The notes under the pieces: generated by a model
Seen by the model: the letters and a program-made list of their open reading frames with translations, nothing else
The model's database searches: none
What the model was told of the DNA's origin: nothing
Assembly: GCA_964247055.1 (NCBI GenBank)
Contig: OZ176054.1
Location: 11,160,001 to 11,224,000 of the forward strand
Length of the DNA stretch: 64,000 nt
Direction: 5' to 3'
Source: Paragordius varius
Taxonomy: Eukaryota; Nematomorpha
Program-made: the position numbers and the translations under genes
Part shown: positions 23,801-34,844 of the stretch, one piece after another
Layout of the letters: each line of letters starts with the position of its first letter
Numbering within the stretch: the stretch's first letter is position 1

Positions 23801-26800
23801 TGTTAATTATATACATTCAATCGTATATGTTGAAAAATTGGAATTACATTGAAAAATTGAAAAAATTATATACCACAGACAAAACGTAAAAATTGGACGA
23901 TTTTCAAAAATATTAATCCTTGATATACCATTTGCACTTCAAGAGTGTCCTTGAACACTTCAAGTTGGTCCTTGAACAGTTCAAGTTGGTCCTTGAACAA
24001 TTTAAGTTGGTCATTGAATAGTTCAAGTTGGTCCTTGAACATTTCAAGTTGGTCCTTCAAATTTATAAATTTTGATTTAACCATAATTTTTGCATTTATT
24101 TTTTTATTTTATTATTTATTAACCTAATTTTCTTTATTTATTATATATTTATTCATTTAAAAATAAAATTTTCTATTGAAAAACCACTTTTTTGTTTCTA
24201 TTTTTTTTAAATTGAACAAAATTATTGACTTTTAAATATTTTTAATAAAAATTTTAATTAATAACCCAGAAAATTTATATATTTTGTTAAAATCTTATAA
24301 ATTTAACAAATTAATAAACATATACGGTTTCTTAAAGATTAAAAGTTGATATCGATTTAAAATCTATGTTAAATAATAGAAATATAGGTTAAAAACAATA
24401 AAATAGATGAATTATTTACGATTTGATTGATAAAAGTTATAAACTAAACAAAAAAGTCAAAGGACCAACTTGAAGTGTTCAAGGACACTCTTGAAGTGCA
24501 AATGGTATATATATATAAATTTACTCATCATTTTTATGTTGCGAAATACGAATAAAAATGAAATTAATTTAAATCATACTATATTTCAAAATGTCCAGTA
24601 AAAATTTAAATTATGTAAACGTAAAAAAAGCTAGCTAAAAGACAATTTTTTTCAAAAAAAGATCACCATTTAAAACTTGATTGTTTTAATAACATAATGG
24701 AATAATAAAGTAGCTTCACACACACACTCAATTTTATATGCTTCCTAGTCACAATTATGTAATCTATGTAGCGAAAAAATCATGACTTGATTTATTCCGG
24801 TCGATTTTAGGGAAAAAATACTTGTCTTTTTAATTGTTACTGTAATATTTATCCAAATTTAGCGACGAGTTTTGGACATCCGCAACAAGCTGGACCGCCC
24901 CCTCAAATGGCTACAGTATCTACATCAATGAATGCCCATGGCGGTCCGTTTGGACTAAAACACTCTCAACCACCAGCCGCCATGCCTACTTCTTACAGTT
25001 CTATGGTATTGTTTTGGTTTTTTTGGCTTTTATAAAAAATATTTTTAGTATAAAATTAATTAGTCAGTTTTTTTTATAAAATGTTGATGTGAGTGATTAT
25101 CTCATCTCTAATTAAAATTTTTAGAAAGGTATACCATTCTTGATCAATAAAAATTTACCCTTAAAATAAAATAAGTTTTCGGGCTAATATAACTCATCAT
25201 CAATGTGAACAATTTTTACCTTGTAGCATAGTATATTTTTGTGTCACTATTATGTTGTTTTAGATGAAATTACGTTTTGATTATAAAAATATGGGTAATT
25301 TTTAATATACGTGCCGCAAAACACATCATTGGTGAATTTGAGCTGTAAATGGTATAACAAATATTCGTGTATATAATATTCAATGACAGACAAACGTTTT
25401 TTACCATATTAATCAAAAACATTTTTTTCACACATTATTGTTTTAGAGTGTTTTGGGTAGCAACAGTGGGGTCGGAGGACCCCCGAGAATGGGTTACGGT
25501 GGTTTAGGTGGGATGAATTCATATCAGCAACCTCAACCAAATCAAAGCCTAGGCCCAGCAGAAATAAGACCTCCTACCCAATCGATGCAAAATATGATGG
25601 GTATGTCATCTTACGCTCCTCACCAGATGACACCATCTTATCCACAATCCTCCTCGTACATGGTATGGTATATTTGTGTTTGTATGATTGATTAATTATT
25701 TCTTTGGTTGGATAACCTCTTTATTAATTAAATAATTGAAGCGAAGCGTTTTTTGCCAGCAAATTGAAAAGAAATTTTTTTTTAAGACAACTTGAAAAAT
25801 GTTTGGTTCGATAAAAAACACACTCACTCAATTTAGGTGTTAAGTTATACGACTTTTTTCTCAGTTAATTGATACATTTTTCCGGTCAATAGAATCATTT
25901 GTATGGTATATTTATGTTTGTATGATTGATTAATTATCTCTTTATTAATTAATTGAAGCGAAGCGTTTTTTTGCCAGCAAATTGAAAAGAAAGTACAATT
26001 TGAAGACAACTTGAAAAATGTTTGGTTCGATTGAAAACACACTCACTCAATTTAGGTGTTAAGTTATACGACTTTTTTCTCAGTTAATTGATAACGGTCA
26101 ATATCATATGTATAGTATGTGTTTGTATGATTGATTAATTATCTCTTTGGTTGGATAACCTCTTTATTATTAATTAATTGAAGCGAAGCGTTTTTTGCCA
26201 GCAAATTAAAAAGAAAGTTTTTTTGAAGATAATTTGAAAAATGTTTGGTCCGATTAAAAACACTCAATCTAGGTGTTAAGTTATTTGACTTTTTTCTCAG
26301 TTAATTGAACATTTTCCGGTCAATAGAATCGTTAGTTCTTGAGAAAAAAGTTTCCCAGTCAATCGGAATTCATTCATTTGAAATTTTTTACGAATTAAAA
26401 TACTTTTTTAATTAATAATTTCTTTCAACCAATTAAAACGTTTCAGAAATCTTAAAGTCAGAACATTATTACTCAATATAAGTCTTTTTTGCTAGATGGA
26501 AATGTTTTCCCGGTTGAAATGTATTTCCAGATAATTGCAGCGTTTTTTCAGAAGCGTGCCCCTCAATCGAAATAAATGATCGTTTTAATTGACACAATTT
26601 TATAAGGATAATAGGGAGAACATCGGTTTCTTTATTAATTTCAGTGTATATATAACATGTTTCCTAAATATACTTATCTTTTTGCGGTTTTTAGATTGCA
26701 ATTTTTACCGTTTATACATGTTTCTATTTCTTGCTTCATTAACTCCCTAAAAATTTTAACAGTAAATTAAAAGAATAGGAACTATTCATCAAAAAAATAA

Positions 26801-27727
26801 TAGCAACACCAAAGTCACTAAACACGAATCTGATACAATATTTTTGAAAATCCCAAAAAAAATTTCATGACCTTACTGGTCGGAGGAGGCAAAATGTTTG
26901 ATCGGGCTTTTAAGATTTGACTCAAATAATAGGTTTAGGAGAGAGGAAATTTATTTTTTATACATTATACATCATAAAATGAATGTAGCAACAACAATCA
27001 AGTGTACATGGCCCACCACCCCCTATGTCAGGCGCAGTTATGAATGGACCCCCTGGTATGATGACTCAACAAGCGCTTCCGCAATCCTCTATGTACAATA
27101 ATCCTTATCCCATGGCTGCCGGGGGGAATGTTGGAAATAAAATGGGGGGTCATTAAAATTTTTTTATATAAATAGTGAGAAAAATTTTTTTAAAAAGAGC
27201 TTATTTTGATTGTATTGCCATTAATTTTAATATGATAATGAGATTTACCATATAATACACATAAATTTTTTTTATTGGATAGTCAGTTATTCTATTTTGA
27301 TTTTTTGGATGTTGGTAATTTTTAATGTAAATATTTTATCCGGTATATTAATAATTCAGATTAAAGTTGGTCCCTATACTTTCCATATCCTATCTTCAGA
27401 TTACTGAACATATTCAAATCATTCCTAAATTACAGTTTTTAATATATAATTGTTTTTTAAAGTCATTGGTTAAATATATAGACAAAAAACTAATTTTATG
27501 TAATGATGTATCCTGGTATGGATTTGCCTAATCTTTTATATTAAAGACTCAAAAAGAACAGTTTTACCGTAGTTAATTATATTCTGATTTTCTGGATTTG
27601 ATCACTTATTTTTTACATCATAAATAAAATATTTATTTTAGGCATGATGAGTGGTCCACAATATGGGATGGTACCTGGTGGTACTAATATGGGTATGTCG
27701 GGCCCTCCCCCACCTCCACCATCTTAA
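19363..27727 (+). CDS. TFG: TFG homolog (PB1 domain / coiled coil / low-complexity tail), ten exons
   Basis: TFG acts at ER exit sites, organising COPII carriers between ER and ERGIC. Exons by splice sites and phase: 19363-19609, 19635-19718, 19748-19885, 20537-20688, 22742-22829, 23371-23523, 24863-25005, 25447-25662, 26989-27148, 27642-27727; total 1,467 nt, 488 aa (human protein 400 aa). The PB1 domain (about aa 25-110) contains VGKTIIKAHLGDDIKKFSLH, DDLTYDELILITQRIFKVKI and the acidic KYKDEDGDF loop, nearly collinear with human TFG. A coiled coil follows (KELKLETSELKIVRKELQLL then RDKITHLLDS). Exons 4-10 encode a Pro/Gln/Met/Gly/Asn-rich tail ending PPPPPPS. Introns 1 and 2 are only 25 and 29 nt; both create in-frame stops if retained. 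Introns 4-7 hold mobile elements. The last donor (GTCATT at 27149) is weak but keeps phase. Start: first ATG of the frame, about 25 aa ahead of the PB1 core. Only the exon 9/10 junction is doubtful. Confidence 0.9.
19610..19634 (+). other. 25-nt spliceosomal intron (TFG intron 1)
   Basis: Begins GTATTAAACC and ends ACTTTAG. Removal joins KYKDE to DGDF, the conserved PB1 acidic motif; retention gives a frame shift with a stop within 30 bases. Among the shortest introns known in animals. Confidence 0.9.
19719..19747 (+). other. 29-nt spliceosomal intron (TFG intron 2)
   Basis: Begins GTAAATTACC and ends AATATTGTAG. Removal joins the last PB1 strand (STLNLLIN) to the coiled coil (LANKELKLETSEL) in phase 1; retention gives an immediate stop. 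Confidence 0.85.
20799..20872. repeat. (TA)n microsatellite in TFG intron 4
   Basis: About 74 bases of nearly pure TA dinucleotide with a few interruptions. Confidence 0.95.
21096..21991. mobile_element. CACTR-ended non-autonomous DNA element (copy a), in TFG intron 4
   Basis: The ends read CACTAGACAACAAATTTTGA and the complement of AAATTTGTTGTCTAGTA, flanked by TTA on both sides (21093-21095, 21992-21994). CACTR ends plus a 3-bp duplication fit the CMC (CACTA/EnSpm) superfamily. It shares inner sequence, in inverted orientation, with the element at 52120-53171 (the CGCTTCCTGCGTTTGTCGCT segment here against AGCGACAAACGCGCGAAGCG there). No transposase frame. 896 bp. Confidence 0.75.
23004..23251. 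mobile_element. TACCATTTAC MITE (copy c), in TFG intron 5
   Basis: 248 bp with ends TACCATTTAGAGTTTAAATT and ..GGATTGTAAATGGTA in a TA-rich context. It has the family's 21-bp units in both arms and the CTTTATGGCATAGATTATT inner core shared with copies at 25132 and 41807. Confidence 0.85.
23926..24507. mobile_element. TACCATTTGC MITE with a variant 21-bp array (copy d), in TFG intron 6
   Basis: 582 bp, ends TACCATTTGCACTTCAAGAG and the complement of TTGAAGTGCAAATGGTA. The left arm (about 23945-24060) is five to six tandem copies of a 21-bp unit near TTGGTCCTTGAACAGTTCAAG; the right arm (24455-24490) has the complementary unit GGACCAACTTGAAGTGTTCA once or twice. The unit is clearly related to the TTCACCCTTGAACAATTCAAA unit of the other copies but has changed as a block, so this is a subfamily. 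The period of 21 (7 codons) leaves repetitive open frames on both strands that are not genes. Confidence 0.85.
25132..25354. mobile_element. TACCATT MITE (copy e, decayed), in TFG intron 7
   Basis: Ends TACCATTCTTGATCAA and ..GAGCTGTAAATGGTA. The inner part (GGGCTAATATAACTCATCAT, TTGTAGCATAGTATATTTTT) matches other copies, but the 21-bp units are mostly lost. Confidence 0.7.
25660..26345 (+). repeat. tandem repeat, three units of about 205-240 bp, at the start of TFG intron 8
   Basis: Units begin at about 25678, 25916 and 26121, each with GTTTGTATGATTGATTAATT, GAAGCGAAGCGTTTTTTGCC and GTTCGATT..AAACACACTCAC in the same order; the third ends near 26345 with CAGTTAATTGAACATTTTCC. The array starts within about 15 bases of the exon 8 donor, and the TATGGTATATTTGTGTTT sequence next to the donor is itself copied at unit 2, so the duplicated unit reaches close to the splice site. 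Confidence 0.85.
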
Positions 27728-27827
27728 ACCGAAACATTTTTCTTGAATCACCTATTTTACTGTTCTTTTTTATTAAAATTATCTGAGGATGGATACGTTT
27801 TTGCTTTCTAAAATTTGATTTAATTTA

Positions 27828-27828
<1 letters not shown>

Positions 27829-27862
<34 letters not shown>
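27829..27862. repeat. (TA)n microsatellite in the TFG 3' region
   Basis: About 34 bases of pure TA repeat shortly after the TFG stop codon. Confidence 0.95.
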
Positions 27863-27864
<2 letters not shown>

Positions 27865-29083
27865 TTTCTTTTTTTTACGTTTTATATTTTAAACACATTT
27901 TTAAAATTTGAATCAACTTTACCCGACAATTATGCATGCATGGGTTGGGGGTTTTTCTAAAACATAATATATAAATAAAAATGAATTTGCCAGTTTAAAT
28001 GTTTGTATTGATTATCAAATCTATTTTTTCTGCACCATATAATAATCTTTGCTTAGTTTTAGTTTGAATATTGATTATATTTTCACATACTATTTATTAT
28101 TGCAAATCATTTCCCATAAATTAATAGTTTTTATGGTTTTATGACATAATGTTTATCAGTATAATATGATAAATATGAATATTTTTTTATATATTATTCA
28201 TTTTAATTTAGTTAATTTGCTAATTAATTTATTACTTTAGTAGATTACATTATATTCATAATATCATTTTATGTTGAACCCAGAAAGTCTTACGTTTTCA
28301 GACCTCGATAAAATATGCTAGTTAACTTAAATTAAAAATAAAAGAGACAAAATTGCGCCGTAGTTTTGACATAAAAAATATTTCATATAAACATAATTTG
28401 TTGTTAAAAGAGTTCAAAAAATATTTTTAAGGCATGCTTAGGAGTAAAAAAAATACTTAACCATATTATCAAAATTTATTTTTACTTAAATAGATCCCGC
28501 TAAGATTTTTACTCACTTATAAAATCTTTTTATAAAAACTCGTTCTTCTCAAATTTGAGGCCAATTTTTTTTAAAGTTTTGAAAATATAAATCTTTCCTG
28601 TGGCTTCCTTTTAAAAGAAAAGGTTATATGTTAAAAGTTGTTTCTTGTGTCGAGATGCTTAACAATACTACGAAACACGCTTTAACTTGGCAAAGTGTGC
28701 CTTTAATATATATACATATATTATTATTTTGGTGACAAAATTTAGCATAAATTTGAAAATTCATATCACGTATCGGCTTGTTTGCGTTAAATAAACCCCT
28801 AACGAGGTCAAAAAATGGATACTTTCACAAACCTACTTTTAAAAATATTAATTCAGTATAATATCAAAATATATTGGTTTTATTGTGACAACTTCTGCCA
28901 AAAAAATAAATATATGCCATTTTTAGTGCAGCAATCACTAAAATATAGAAATAACTTTTTATATTAACAGTAAGCCTTCAAACCAAAAGCAAATCCCGCT
29001 ATATTTTTCGATCAGAATATTTATGGAGCGGACTTCAGAATCAAAGGTTGCTTTATTGAAATTGATTTTGGATTTCAATTGTT

Positions 29084-29368
29084 CTATGAATTGGTCCAAG
29101 TTATTTTAGGCCTCCCTTTTCGGTTGGGGGCAGGGGTATGTAAAAGAATTTTTGAAGATGAGTCTCTACTAGATCTGTCTAGGTGGCCAAAATAACCAAC
29201 TCTATTTGTTCTGAGAAAAGCATTCTTACACATACCTCGAAACGCAACAAAAGATCGAGATATATCGTAAATTGATCCATGGAATCTCAGTAAATACTTG
29301 TATTTTTCCTCTTCTTTTATATTCAGCAGGGCGAAATCCTGGGGGATAGTCGAAGACATGTTTTGCAC
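29084..29368 (-). pseudogene. possible C-terminal remnant of a LINE-type reverse transcriptase
   Basis: The minus-strand frame contains GYFGHLDRSSRD and NRKGRPKITWTNS. A pattern of R.GYFGH..R, a short spacer, then R.GRP...W is common at the C-terminal end of non-LTR (RTE/CR1-like) open frames. No reverse-transcriptase or endonuclease motifs were found next to it, so it would be a short dead tail. It may be something else. Confidence 0.3.
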
Positions 29369-29643
29369 GTAAGTTTATATCTGGTCAAAGTATTGAGGTC
29401 AACGATTTAAACAATTTGTTGTTTGTATCATTTTTTAACTGCTATATATGATTGTTATGGGTGAAATGTATATTTTTCAGGGGGATTCAGCCAACTAGAA
29501 TTTGTGGCTTATGGTTGTGATAAATAATATTTTAATAATGTATTCTAGGCTTCATGTCTGATATCTTTATCTTTTTATCAAAAACTAAGTCACCTAATTT
29601 AAATTGGGTGCCAAAACATTTATTTTAATTTTTAAATATAGAT

Positions 29644-29903
29644 TACAGTAAAAACTTAAATTATACGGACACCTAAAAATACATAGACAAATATTTTTTT
29701 AAAAAACAATCACACTTTTTAAAACTTTAATAGTTTGATTAAAATCGTAAATACATAATTAATTGAGCTACTAATTTACATTTCTATTTTACATAGTTTA
29801 AAACAATCAATTATATGTAAAGATTTAAAAAATATGGTTGACTTTTAAAAAAATATTTGTTTTTATATTTTTACGTTTTGTCCGTATAATTTCAATTTCT
29901 GTA
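29644..29903. mobile_element. MITE, TACAGTAAAAA family
   Basis: 260 bp. The left end reads TACAGTAAAAACTTAAATTA then ACGGACA; the complement of the right end reads TACAGAAATTGAAATTATAC then GGACAAAACGT. Arms match over about 75 bases. Partial copies of the same ends occur near 24592-24660 and 43826-43890, and a diverged full copy at 3531-3811. Non-coding. Confidence 0.75.
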
Positions 29904-30171
29904 AATATAATATTGAAATAGATATACGCGCAATAATCAATTTAGAAAATTTAAGCCCATGGAAATGTTCTTTAAGTAAAAATTTATTTTTATTATTCTT
30001 TTTGGGGCCCATTTTAAAATTCCTTTTTACAGGGATCGGGCTAAAAGCGAATAACCATAATTTGTGCACATCGCGCGGGTAAATGGTTTCATACTATTTA
30101 ATCTTTATGAGCTTAGAAATGACCGAAATTGTGAAATACTTAAACCAGCGATTTTTTAAAAAAACCATTAA

Positions 30172-30173
<2 letters not shown>

Positions 30174-30206
<33 letters not shown>
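30174..30206. repeat. (TA)n microsatellite
   Basis: About 33 bases of TA repeat about 200 bases ahead of the foldback element. Confidence 0.95.
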
Positions 30207-30209
<3 letters not shown>

Positions 30210-30429
30210 GGACTGAATTGAAATTGAATATGCTTTCCGACACTATGTATTAACATTTAATAGTATTTAAAAAAATGATATAACAAAAGAGCTCAGAATC
30301 GAAACAGAGATTTAAAGGCCTGATCGAAAGGAGAATTTGATTAGTATCCAACTATTTTTATGCTAGTATTGTTCAGCATCCATATAATATAACTAGCTGG
30401 CTCTGTAACGCTTCGCTGTGACATAGTCT

Positions 30430-33400
30430 CGATGATAATTATACTTAATAATATGCAATTAATAAAAGTAATGGATATGAAATAATGTTAAACATATTTA
30501 ATAAATAAAATGTCTTAAATTATTCTTTTACGGGTTTTGCATAGGCTTACTCCAAATTGACCATATTTAAAATGTCCTTATAAAAGTTAATATTCAACTA
30601 TCATTAGATTTAATTTAAGATTTTCGTTTTAGGAAACTATGGAAGTTTTATTTTAAAATTGTGTTCATACAGCTGGGATCAAGGGATAAAAAGTAACTCA
30701 TCTTTTACTTTTTAAAGGAAAGAATGATATTCGCCAGAAATGTATTCAATGAACTCGTGTGCCTTCTTAAGTTTTTAAACAGCTACAAAACCACGCCATT
30801 TTTGTAAGGCGTCTCATTTCTATATGGTAAAGCGCCTTGTTAGCCTTTATAGGGCAAATATTTGGCATCATCTTTGATACCATCGTCTCATGGGTTATTC
30901 GAAAAAATACCTCAACGCCAAATAATCGTTATATGATGGCGTATTCTTAAAAACTTAAAGGCCCCAAAGGCTAATTAAAAACGCCCGATTTTTTTTATCA
31001 AGTTACGAGTATTTTCAAGCTTATTAGCTACGCATTTTCTATATAGTGGCGTAATTTTTCGGGTATCCCCTTACCCAGGGCAGGTATGAAAAAGCGCTTG
31101 ATTAAAATTTTTGTCTTTTTTCGAATACCTGAAATGATTGATTTCATCATTATTTGGAAAAAGTGCCTCAATTAAAAAATTATCCTTTGGTGACGCACTT
31201 TTCAGGGGGTGAAGGGCCTAATAAACGAAAACGGGCGCGTCCCTTTGCTTTGTTACGGGTAATATATTAAAATTGAACTATGGCCTGATAGGCTTTCTGT
31301 TATTTAGCCCAGGCACGCTATTTTGATACGGGTCAGTTTTTAGCGGGTATCACCTTACACAGCACCTACCATCAAAAAATTTTGCCTTTTAACAGGGAAT
31401 ACATGGAACCCTTATTGATTTTTACAGTTCATATTTTGGGAAAAAATAGAAAAAAAATAATTTGGTGGACTTTGTTTAAAAATGGCATTTTACGGGGAGA
31501 GCGGGTTAAAAGAGGGCCTAAAAAAATCGAGCCGACTATGTTCGGCATTTATAAAAATGGAAAAAGCTGGCTTTGTGATACTGAAAACCGGTAGACCCTT
31601 TCAAATCCAAATATTGAAAAAATATAATTATTAAAAAATGCCCAAACAATGGCTTCGCCCTTTTTTAAATTAGGGCCCCTGTTCAGGCCCACCCCGTGTA
31701 AAAAGGGTATTTTATAAAACCACAAGTCGACAAAAATCGTGTCTTTGAGACAATTTACCGAAGGTGTCAGACTATTCGATTTCAAATATTATTTACATTT
31801 TTTCGATTGCGCCGAACATAGTTGGCTCGTTTTTTTAATTTAGGTCCTCTTTTTACCCCCTCCCCCGTAAAATGCTATTTTTTCAAAAATATTAAGTCCA
31901 CAAAAATAATTTTTTGAATCTATTTTTAACCAAAGTATGAGTACGTAAAAATTCAATAAGGATTACGGGTATTCCCTGTTAGAAGGCAAAAATTTAGGTT
32001 GAGCGTTTTTTTATATTGGCTCCGGGGTAGGGAGATACCCACTAAAAACTGACCGATGTGCCTTTGGGGCTGAATTTACCTATCAGGCCATATGAGTTTA
32101 ATAAGTGCTTAAAATATGACCCATAATAAAAAAATAAGTCGTGCGGTTTAAAAATTAGCCGTTAATTCCCTTTACGCCCAGAAAAATGCACCACCATAGA
32201 ATGAATAATTTCCCAAAAAATAATCAGAGCATATGGAATCAATCAGGATTCCAGGTATCTTAAAAAGGCAAGAATTTTAATCAAGCTTTTTTTGTATCAA
32301 CCTTTGGGTGCATTACCCGCCTAAAACTGGACCACCATATCGAAATTGCGTTGTTTAGGAGTTAATTTACACAGTCGGCCGTTTTTTAAAATTAGCCGTT
32401 AATTAGGCCCTTTACGCTCTAAAAATGCGCTATCATAAAACTATATAGTTTTGGAGCCATTCTTCCAAAAACCATTAAGAACATAAGAGATGAATGATGA
32501 TTCCAGGTATTCCCCTAAAAGGCAAAAATTATCGAATGTCTTTATATATTGGCCTCTGAATGGGGGCCCACCCAAACTGCGCCACCATATCGATACAGTG
32601 TGACTTTGGAGGCAAATTTTAGAAAACATACAGGCCATATGAGTTCAATAAGCGCTTAAATATTACCCGTAAAAAAAGAAAAATTTAAGTAGAACGGTTT
32701 TAAATTACTCCTTTATTAGGCCCTAGCCCTGAAACTCCACCGTATGATGATTTTTTGGTTTTGAGGCAATTTTTCAAAAATCCCAGAAGAGAGCATATAG
32801 AATCAATCATGATTCTAGGTAATATTCGAATTAAGGCAAAAATCAAGCGTTTTTGGTTCGCCTCTGGTTGGGGGCTTCCCGGGTAAAATTGAGTCACCAT
32901 ATTGATACAACATGCCTATCCAAATTTCAAAAAGACTAATAGGAACATATGAAATATTTATATATTCCCCATATAAAGGCAAAAAATTTGCCCAACGCTT
33001 TTTATACCCGCCCCTGGATAATATATAAAAATTGCGTTGTTTAATTAACAGAAAATTTTTAAGCCATATGAACCTATAGAAAGCTTGAAATATTACCAGT
33101 ATAGGTTAAGGTCAGGCGTCTTTACTAACCGTTAAAGCCTTATACCTTCAATATACGCCATTATATAACGATTATGTTATGAGATATTTTTTTTAAATTA
33201 CTCATGAGACTATGGTAATAAATATGATTTTAATTATTAGCCTTATAGAGGCAAAGAATTTGACTCAGCACTTTTTCCATATGAGTCTATGGGTAGGGGT
33301 CTACAGGTTTAAAACTGAAACGCCATACAAAAATGGCGAGGATTTGGAGCTAATTATCAAAAATTTTAAGAAGCCAAACGAATTTAAACACATTTCTGGG

Positions 33401-33720
33401 TTCGTTTAATACCATCCTTTGTTTTAAAAAGGGAGGACAATTTACTTTTTATATCCTTTGATCCTAGCTGTGTGAAAACAATAAAATAATTAAACATGAT
33501 TTCATAAAACGAAAATCTTAAATAAATCCAATGATAATTTGAATATTAACTTTAATAATGATCAGTTTAAAGATCATCAATTTCGATAAATAATATTTGA
33601 GCCTATGCAAAACCCGTAAAAGAATAATTATAGACATTCTTTTTATTAAATGTGTTTTTTATTATTATTCTCTATTACCTCTATTTATTGCAAATTATTA
33701 ATAAAATTACCTGATCATAA
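30430..33720. mobile_element. foldback-like element: 3.3-kb palindrome of degenerate tandem units
   Basis: The outer arms match in inverted orientation: TTCTTTTACGGGTTTTGCAT at 30524 against ATGCAAAACCCGTAAAAGAA at about 33606, continuing outward through AATGTC..AAATTATTC. Between them the right half carries repeated modules (GATTCCAGGTAT..AAAGGCAA near 32250 and 32500, a diverged copy near 32812; CAGGCCATATGAGTT..AATAAG near 32080 and 32630), spaced roughly 150-300 bp. The left half carries the same modules inverted (GGCCTGATAGG near 31284, GGGAATACATGG near 31395). The arms meet near 31680, where CGAGCCGACTATGTTCGGC faces GCCGAACATAGTTGGCTCG. It is more GC-rich than its surroundings. No protein-coding frame is convincing. 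Termini and target duplication are not resolved. Confidence 0.75.
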
Positions 33721-33739
33721 AATTTTTAAATAATTATTT

Positions 33740-34595
33740 TATCACCCGTTAAAAATTTCTAAATATACCCATGGTTTACATAGACCTTTTTATATAATAT
33801 ATGTTTTTTTATAAACTTGCGTATTTTCCAATAATTAATAAAATTGATTTGATATACGGCAATATCTGATCAATATCATTTCAGTTTAGACCCAATTGTT
33901 AATTTAAATAATAGCTTAACATTACAAAGAAACTACAATAAAATTCGAAAGATTTATTTATTGATATAAATGATGCATAAATCACATGAATGATTGATCC
34001 CTGAAGCAAATTAATTTTTGAGGAAAATTGATGAATTGTATATTACTTATCACCAGACGAATAATCGCTTGCTAAAGTTAAATATAAAATATATTTTAAA
34101 GATAAATTATCGTCGACATATTTCTATTATAAACCAGCCCTAAGTAGTCTTGGAATTTTAAGTTCGTCCCTCACTAATTTGTTGAATGATAAGGTTAATA
34201 AGTTAAAACTTCTTTAGCCCGCTTTTGTTTTCTGCCTCAGAGATTTTCAAACACAGATTGATATAAAAATATCTCTTTAGTATTAGGACAAATTAGAAAT
34301 CACAAAAATATCTCAAATTTTAGGCTGCCAAATTTTTCCATTTTTTGTTCAATCATCACACATTAAAAACTTAAAACAATATTATGGTTAAAAGTGCTCT
34401 TGATTATTTACACCAATTTTATTCTTATAAACTTAAATATAAATTTTTCTATAAAACCCATCTATCTAAACTAAAATTGATTTAATAATAGTCATTGTTG
34501 TACCAATAAAGCAATGTACAAAAAAACGTTTCCAATGACTTTATTGGAAAACGGTGCATTTTAAAACTTTAAGGGGCTTAAAAAATAAATTAATA
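33740..34595. other. gene-free AT-rich stretch
   Basis: Nothing recognisable on either strand. Confidence 0.5.
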
Positions 34596-34843
34596 TACCA
34601 TTTACACCTCCTTAAACACTTCAATTCACCCTCGAACAATTTAAATTCACCCTTAACAATTCAACCCTAAAATAATTATGTCTTAATTTATCTAATTAAA
34701 GGCATAGTTTATCATTTTGTATGTTATTTTTAAACAAAGTATATATTAAGAAATCCATATATGTGATTTCCAAAACTAGGGTATTTGATATGTTTAAGGG
34801 TAAATTTGAAATGTTGAAGGATGAATTTGAAGTGTAAATGGTA
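34596..34843. mobile_element. TACCATTTAC MITE (copy f)
   Basis: 248 bp, ends TACCATTTACACCTCC and the complement of GAAGTGTAAATGGTA. It has three 21-bp-type units in the left arm and two in the right arm (GGGTAAATTTGAAATGTTGA). It abuts the next element with one base between them. Confidence 0.85.
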
Positions 34844-34844
34844 A

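Larger units (their letters stand above)
27728..30390. other. 3' flank of TFG and gene-free stretch
   Basis: The TFG 3' UTR starts here; an AATAAAA at about 27972 is a possible poly(A) signal. Beyond it lie a possible LINE-like remnant (29084-29368) and a MITE (29644-29903), listed separately. Nothing else with coding character. Confidence 0.5.

Noticed and set aside
23945-24060. Short regular repeats that could suggest a CRISPR-like array
   Set aside because: Units are directly tandem with no spacers, lie in a transposon arm, and the genome is an animal's.
23866-24127. Open frames on both strands with DQLELFK- and SWSLNSS-type repeats
   Set aside because: They are the product of the 21-bp unit (a multiple of three) in a MITE arm; no start, splice or composition support for a gene.
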